From positions 174,469,164 through 174,533,163 of the forward strand of contig CP136066.1 of assembly GCA_032622095.1 (NCBI GenBank): a DNA stretch of 64,000 bases, read 5' to 3'. This document shows positions 10,101 to 19,100 of this stretch, piece after piece (position 1 is the stretch's first letter; every line of letters begins with the position of its first letter). A model generated the notes under the pieces. The model saw only the letters and a list, made by a program, of their open reading frames with translations. It made no database searches and was not told the DNA's origin. The stretch is from Siphonodentalium dalli. Lineage: Eukaryota; Mollusca; Scaphopoda; Gadilida; Siphonodentaliidae. The translations under genes and the position numbers were made by a program.

Positions 10101-13100
10101 AAAACATGGCCGCCGACAGTCATATTGGATTTTACTCTGCTTGACTAAATAATTCGGCACACCCTACAGGCCACATCCCTCATCCGATCATCACAAAACT
10201 TCATATGGATATTCGGTGTGGCCTCTAGATGGGAAATGCCCAGTGGCCATCTTGGATTTCACATTTTAATCCATCGGTGTACACTGCAGCCCACAATTAT
10301 TGGAGAAATGTTTTTGAAAGATTTAAGACAGGCATGTTTAGGATCACTTCTAGATGGAACCTATTTAATTTGCATGATTTCTGATGAAAAACATGACCGC
10401 TGGCAGCCATCTTGAACTTTTTTGCTCTTTGCATGACTAAATACTTCGGGATCCTCCTCAATTTTCCGAAGTTATGGTCCTAGGACTGTAAAGTACGCCC
10501 ATCCCTGTTTCTCCGTTATATTAGATGGAATGTGAATGATCTTTTAAATATTAACGATGTATACATCCTACATGTTTGTTCAGTCATCACAGGCCAGATT
10601 AAGACATCTTTTTAATTAACCCTTTACCCAACAGAACGGCCCTGTGCCAATGCATTCTCTTATATATGCGAGTCGACCATAGGTCGCCTCGCATATATAA
10701 GAGAATGCATTGGCTTAACACATTAAAAATTATAAAATTGTTAAAGAATGTAAGAAAAAATGGTAAAAAGTGTTAAAAAAAGTTTTTTTTTAGGCCAATG
10801 CATTCTCTTATATATGCGAGGCGACCTATGGTCGACTCGCATATATAAGAGAATGCATTGGCACAGGGCATAACTGTAACCATCACAATGTGGTCAATGA
10901 GCCGGTTCCAATGATATCCATATTTGTATGGTTTTATTGAGACAGACCCAAGATAATTTAGGCTGTTGCAGCTTTATTTGGCCGGTTTTGGCCGGTTTGT
11001 TGTAAGGGTTAAGTTTGCATCACAATTTAGAAGAAAGAAAGCATGTTTTTCAGTGCTGTATCATCAAGTTCAGTCGATAATGTCTGTATGTTTTTATATA
11101 CCTCCAAAGGAGCAATGTTCATTTAACCCTTTATATACTAAATGGATTCTCCCACTCAGTTATAAAAGTATACAGCGGAATGGTCTATTATTCATCTGGA
11201 GGGGTTTTCAGGAAAAATAAGCAGCAGGCAATAATAAATAATAAAAGTGTAGAAGGAATCCTATTTATTGGTGGAAACTGTTCCGATAATAAGTTTGCGG
11301 AACTTATTATTTGAACATTTCCTAAAGGATAACTATTCGTTAATGAGTTTTAGTAAAGAAAGGGTTAAATTATACAGATGTTTGGAATTATTTTTCATAC
11401 TGATGACATTTTTGACTCAATTCTATTTGTAGGTGATCGACAAGACAATGAGAGTTGGGGAATTTGAAGATGTTTCAAAAGTTGAAAAATATGAAATGTC
11501 AGCAGATTCTTATTCAAAGAGAACAGGTAAATAGATAACTGCTTCATGGTTTCTGCTAGGGGGAAATAAATTGGGCCTTTTGCGAGGCTCCAATCACAAT
11601 GGGGGCATCTCCAATTGTGACGGGGCATGCATTGAATCTCCTCATCTGAAGAAAATTTAGGTTTTTTTAATACTTACTTACAGTAATGTCCTAAATAATC
11701 GACCCTAAACCACAGCAGAATTATAGGAAATTTTTCAGGATTTAGTCCGTGACAGCTTTCCGATGAATGGCAACAAGCCATATTTACAACTAAATCCTGA
11801 AAATTTCCCATAATTCTGCTGTGGTTAAAGGGTCATATACTTTGGGCATTACAGTACATGTATCTTTAAACAAAATATGATAATGAATATGAGTAACAAG
11901 ATTTATACATCCCATATAAATGTCAATATAAATCAGATTTTCATAACTTGAAATTGATAGTTTATGGATTTCATCAACTCGGAAAATCAATGAAATAAAA
12001 TAAATACATGATGAGTCAGGTAGAATAGCCACTTAAGTAGCGACAGTCAGTCTGAAAATGATGATCACCCATTAGTCACCTCGATTATGCATTTAATCTT
12101 ATGCAAATTAAGGATATAGAAACTGAATAGAAGGGAAAAAGTAACTAAAAACAATGATAATTTGAAACTACAGATACTTCCCAAAAGATGAGGCCTAAGC
12201 AGAATGAGGTCTGCAGAGGGTGAATTTGTTAATGCTAGCCAACTTTGCAGGTAGCACAACTAAACTCACTCTCTGGGGACCTCATTTTGCAAATGTCAGA
12301 CACACTATATCCAGGATTGCTGAAAACATAAGTGCACAACTAGCAGGAACATCAATCTGGAGAATTAGACTCACTTAGAATGCATGTGTAGTGGTCGCGG
12401 TGTAAATATACATGTAAAAGGCTGATGACTTCTCTACATGAGGGGTCCAGGTCTGTTGGTCACATTAGACGCTTTGTGTGATCACCGAATTTCAGCTGTG
12501 TCGTGCTAAATTAGTCATTGGATAGGTACTCTCGGGTGCATAATAATAGTGTCGGCACGATTATTAATTTTGGAGAAAATTACCAACATTCACTATTATT
12601 TCGCATTGAGACATAGAGTGAAATTGCTGTCACTATTATTAATTTCAGCCTAAATCCCCACATATCACTATTATAAGGCCATCACTATTATTAGGCACCT
12701 GAGAGTAACTGCCTTGCTATTCCGGGTCTTATTAACTTTTGGTGCGACTCCCGCACTCCATCTCATTCTGTTACACATGACAATAAATTGTTCAGTTCTT
12801 TCATCTGTATACATATGTACTTAAAGTCATGTTAAACAATCCGGTAGGGTGATCAATGAGAAATGAAGAATAACCTTGTTCAAAGGAGTTGTTTTACAGA
12901 TATTATATATAAATTGACAACACACACCATCATTCTTATATATTAATTAAATGCAGTGACTGTCGATGGTAAAATCGTTAGTTTATCGCCGATATATGCG
13001 TCCCGAATGGAGTAGTAAATATTTGAAATTGTTCAGACAATGTTTTCTATGTAGTGGTACGTTTGATTTGCTTGAGATTTTCAGTGATGTTAGTAGAATG

Positions 13101-16100
13101 CCACATTCCTCAAGTTGGCATAGCATCTGAATACTAACTTATCAGTTTCACGCGCCCGAACAAGTACATAATATGTCTTTAACAAGAAAAATTTGCGACC
13201 CAACAGATTGATGTTATTTTCTACTCCACCACCAATCACCCTTTCCCTTGACAACAGCAAAATAATGGTTGTTGCCTATTGGTCTGTTTCCTTACTGTAC
13301 GCCAAATGTTGTTGTTGGTTTCTATAGTCTCCGAGTCGGAGAATAAGGTAACAATTTTTCCATTATTTGAAAGTCTGTTGAGTACGAAGTCATGTTACGG
13401 ATGACTAATTTACCGGAATGCAAAAATACAAATTGTCGTTGTCGAGTAATTTTTGTAAAGTTTTCAACCAAATGAATCAAATGAAAGTTATATTATATGC
13501 ATACTAGTCCCATATAATCATTTTAAGTTATTGTATCGTCGCCAGTCAGTGAGTGGCTTGAGTGTTCTCCCCGTATCATCATAATATTTTAAGCGATGGT
13601 GTGTGCGATCGGTTTAACAATCCAGTATCCCTCAATTACTGTTTTTGATTACGGTAATTCGTAATTTAATTTACGCCATTTTATGGCTCCAGTCATAAAT
13701 TCAATTTATATCAAATTATTAACTTTTAAATTATTAAATTTTAAGATAGCCTATTAACCTGAGCGTTTGCAGAATACATCTTCGACTCAAATTACTTATG
13801 TTTCTATATATTATCGATATTAGATCGTTGTTGTCACCGAAAATTTAATGAAAATGGCGTACAGTACCCCTTTAAACTTGTTGAATCGTCATTCTTTTTT
13901 GCAGACTCAGTCAGAGCTTTCAAAGAAAGAAATAAGATGGGTAGGTTCAGGAACGTTGACCCAGAAGAAGCTAAAAAACAGAAAGAGGAAAAAGAGAAGA
14001 AGGAACAAGAAGAAAAAGAAAAGGCGGAAGGAATGAAAGATGGCGACAGGTGATGATGGATTATGAATATGACATCAAATATAAATTATATTTTTCTGTT
14101 TTAACCCTTTGAGTGCCAGGTCCGATTTTTGTATCAACCCATATACATGTACCCTGTGCCAATGCATTCTCTTATATATGCAAGTCGACCATAGGTCGCC
14201 TCGCATATATAAGAGAATGCATTGGCCTAACAATTTTTCATCATTTGTTATTATTTTTTACAATTTTCTACAATTTTAATAATTTTTTCTTATATTCTTT
14301 AACAGTCTTATTTTGTAGGTTTAGTGCCAGGGAATCTTATGTTTTTCATGGGCATCAAAATTATTACTATGAATGCTTGGTGATAGTTTTGAGTTATAAC
14401 ATGCCCCTAAGGTTTTATCCAGTTTGTTTTTAAACTCGCTATAGCATGCTTAAGCATACCCAAAAAAATTTAAACCCAAAAAAATCTATAAAAAAAAATA
14501 TTTAAATTATTTTTTAATTTTTAATTTTTTAATTTTTTTAGGGCCGATTTTACAGACCGTAAATTAGGGCCGATGAGATCGGCCCCTGTCACTCAAATGT
14601 TTTAATCTTTTTGTATCAAAATGGCCAAAGATGGTCGAAATTAAATACCCAGAGCTGCACATGTGTGTTCCTGGTCATCAGTTGATGGCATGAGTGTGAT
14701 AGCATAAGAATAGTATGAAAGGCCTCAAGTGTTATCATTCCATTGGGGGGGGGGTGTTGCTTTTAGACCGACATTTGCATATTTTCCTTTCATTTGCAAA
14801 ATATTTGACTGAAATGGCTATTAGTTGGCAATTTTCCAACCTTATGGTGGGTATTAGGTTGGACATTCCCTGAATTGGAAAGCTGGTGGCTGCTCTAGAT
14901 GCTAGGTTTGTCCAATTTTCATGTTCAGATTGCAAAATTTTCTCACACCGGGCCAAACCATCATCCGACCGGTGTGTCCTGAGTCCTTCCCAGTGGCCAG
15001 TCAAAAACTGCTAATTAATTTACGAAAAACAAACCAGGGTGTGAATTTGAGTGTGTCAGACCAGTGGATGTTAGGATGTTGTGAGGGAACAGTTGGGAGA
15101 AATCAAAGCCCCATTGAATTGCCCAAACTTGTGAGGTGTGGTTTAAGGGGTGGGGTGCAGTTTCTTGTGTATTTCTCGCAAATACCTATGGTAATATTCG
15201 GTCCATGAGCATCTGACTGTGTTTTCCAGATGAGAATATTCCGGTATAATTTGTGATGACATATTTTTTTTCTGATAGTACAATTGAACATGTAGCTAAA
15301 GGTTCTATTGCCACTGCAGATTTATTATTTATCATTGAAAAAGTTAATTATGCCTTGAAAAAGTAGAAAATTCAAATTGATAAAATACTGTCCACTAGGA
15401 ATTTTAGGACATTTGGGCTTCTAGATTTTGGGCACCCAAACCTGTAAAAGATATCAAAACAGCCACAGATATTTCCCTGGATCTTGTTATGTGTAATGAT
15501 GCTTTTATTCCAAAGTTCCGATTTCGTTGTTGAGGCAAACGTCATTTATGTGACATCAATGTTGTTCCATACGCGTGTGTGTAACGGCTTGAAATAGATG
15601 GCACATGCTGAGATCGAGGAACATTGTGTTTTTCAGTAAAATGCGTGTAATAAAAGCCGACATTCCAAGGAAGTTTTGTCTGATATTAATGGACTATAAT
15701 CTTAACCCTTTCATGATGGGAGCTGTGCTGGTACAGCATTAAAGATCCTGTGCCAGTACATACTCTTATATATGCGAGTCTCCCATAAGGAGCCTCGCAT
15801 ATATAAGAGAATGCACAGGCTTAAAAAGTCAAGGTATTATTGTTAGGCCAATATATTCTCTTATATATGTGAGGCTCCCATATATAATAGAATGCATTGG
15901 CACAGGGTTTTCGCCTAATTTCAGGAAGCTCCAGTCATGAAAGGATTAAACAATTTTTGGATCCAGCAGTCTTGGAAATATAATCTGAGATGTACATGTA
16001 CAAGGTTGTCTTTATATTACAGGTGTGAAGTAACTGTAACTGGGCATCCTCCGAGACGAGGAACTGTTAGATTTGTAGGTAAGTCAGTATGAAAGCAGGG

Positions 16101-19100
16101 GTCACTCTCACCAAACAAAGTGCTGAAGGGTACACAGGTTTTGAAAATGTGCTGAAGGCCACACAGGTTTTGAAAATGTACTGAATGGTAGACAGATTTT
16201 GAAGAGTTACTCCCACAAAGCTTACAGGCTGGTTAAAGTCTGTTTTTGTAATCCCTGACTGATTTTGTTTGTCTCAATTTGATTATCACTGATATACGTA
16301 CATGATTTTCTATCCATATATAATATTTTTGGGGATTTTGACTTCGAGAGAATGCTCCATTTGCAACATTTCACTGTTAATTTTATCATCGGATAAGTAC
16401 ATATTTACATGTATAATTATGATAATTATTAAATTTTACTCATCCAAATTACTGAGACCAATGTTTAGAAATTTGAATAGCTATCATATATAGCTTGGCT
16501 GCTTTGTGGTCTAATGTGTCTCAGTCTGAACTCTGAAGTATTTAATTTGATCATGTAACTAGAAGGTACATGTAGTTATAACTGCATCTTATGGTAAATC
16601 GTCCAAGTTAAGTTATGACTTCACATGTATTCATGCAAAAAGTCCCCTATTCTTGTGGCACAATTTATGGATAAAATTGAATATATTGATGTCCCAGTAA
16701 AGAACTATTTGAGAAGACAGGCATTTAATTGGAGCCATGCTTGAAATGTGCACAATGATAACAACTGTCATTACCGACTATAAGTGGCAACCCTTTCATT
16801 TTGGGGTTTATCACATCTACTTCCGTAACAATACGTAGGTGGGAAGTAGGGCCCTGGGATGCGGGCATTATTTTTTTCCATCCGATTTGGATATATAATC
16901 TCGATTTGATTCAATTAAAATTTTGATTTGGCAAAAATACATGATTTCACCAAAACTCAGCATAAGAATGGTTGGCAAGTCACACATAAGTTCCGACTTG
17001 TATGTGAATCTTCCGACATCTGTTCACGATATAAGTATGGTATAATTTGTACATAATATGCATCGCCTTTTCAGGAATAATTTACGTTAACTATCAGATA
17101 TTTGCACACAAACAATTTAATTTGAAAGCTACGATTCCAAATGTGCATGAACAGATGTGCTAGTTTGTTTTCTACAACCAACAAATTCTGAGACTAAAGG
17201 GTTGTTCATGGGTTGCCCACTTGTCGATTATTTTTACCTGAGTTATGATCCTTGTTGACTTAGAATTTCACGATTATTTTGGTTTCCGGATGATAACTTC
17301 ATAGACTTAGAATTTACTGATTATTATGGTATCTAATGAAATAGAACTAGGTGCGTTAAAAATCAAATTTTATTCAATTATTGTTGCCAGAATCAAATTA
17401 TTCGGGTGACGTGTGGCCTAGCAGTCTTTTATTATGCCCCCGATCTCCGATGGAGATTTGGGGGTATATAGTGGAGCCCTCCGTCCGTCCGTCCTTCCGT
17501 CTGTACGAACGTTTCAACTCATAACTTTGGTTTCGCTATCTCAATTCAGTTGATCTTTGGTATGCTAATAGACCAGCCGGGGGACAAGATTTCCCCATAA
17601 CTGCGGTTTCGTCCGCCCATTTTTTCCAGAGTTACGCCCCTTTTTGGACTTAGAAAATTCAGGTTTTCTGCTACTTTTTTTGGTTTCCAGATGATAACTT
17701 GATTTTGGATTGTTTATTTGCAAAACCCGTTTTTTTTGTGTATTACCAATATCGCAATACAGTTCAATGTAAAATTTCGGTTCAATCGGATAATTTTTGT
17801 GAGAGTTATGACCCTTTTTCGACTTAAATAATTCATTTTTTTTTTTAGAAAATTCAGTTTTCCTTCTATTTTTGTGGCACCAGACCAAATTTGAAGCTAA
17901 TATAGAACAACATGTGGCATTTTTATAGCGATAAACCAGAAAGTTTCTGTGCTCAGAAAAGAAAGTTCTGACCAGGCCTCAAGTTTGGTCAAAATGTTAC
18001 CTGGTAGGCTACATTCTTGGTACATTCTCTGACCTAAGCTGTTCAATTTTCATACAAATCTATATTCATTAATACCTTGGTTTAAACCATCATTGTATAT
18101 AATGTCATATTTTAACAAGTCATCCTCTATCGTACTAAATACTCATGAATAACATAACTTTACAAAGTGCCATTTAATAAGTATTTGCACAAAAATAAGA
18201 AAAATCCTCTCTGATTGTACAGTCGGGGGCGTTACCTCCGCCCAGCGGTGCACTTGTTATTTTTCATTCTGAACATCCTCTCTTTCCTCCATAGGCCTGG
18301 CAGATTTCAAGCCTGGATACTGGATCGGTGTGGAGTATGATGAGCCTTATGGAAAGAATGATGGAAGGTATTCTATATTTCTTTAATAAATACTCATTAA
18401 TCAGTAATTCCTATAGGAAATGTTCAGATAATAACTTCAAGAAAAGGCCATTTGTTGAACTTATTATCCGACAATTTCTCTATCGATGATTAGGATTACT
18501 TTGCACTTATCTGTCATCTGCTTTTATTTCCTGAACACCCCTCCATATAAATAATAGACCATTCCGATGAATACTTTTAAAACTGGGTGGGAGAATCCAT
18601 TTAGTAAAGAAAGGGTAAAATATTTCAATTATTTGCAAAATCTGATTTTATTTTTTTTTCGTGCAAAGCGAACAATATTTTGTATTCCGAAACTTAAGCA
18701 ATTTAAAGGCCTATTAAATTTTAAATTAAATCATGACGAAACTTGGTATTTATATTAACATATATGCAGCGAGATGATTCACGTATTCGACTGCTCTTTC
18801 CTTGGTTTCGACCATCAATCGTATTACTTTTTCGCTGGAGATTGAAGATCTTGTGTCGTTCTTTCTTGGATGTGTCACAAACCCAATATATAACAGCAAG
18901 TCTTGAAATAGTGTGTCTGTCATTTGCAGAATGAGGTCCCCAGAGGGTGAATTTAGTGATGCTACCCCGCATAGCGGGCTAGCATCACCAAATTCACCCT
19001 CTGGGGACCTCATTCTGCAAATGACAGACACACTATTTCAAGGCTTGTATAACAGTGATGCATACAATTGAAATATAATAAGTACTGCTATCTGCCTGCT

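Noticed and set aside
13848-14036. Basic-rich 62-codon frame ending in Lys/Arg runs
   Set aside because: It is the wrong reading frame across TBCB exon 4 and its acceptor.
16302-16493. Hydrophobic 63-codon frame in TBCB intron 5
   Set aside because: AT-rich intronic sequence; no homology, and it lies between well-defined TBCB exons.
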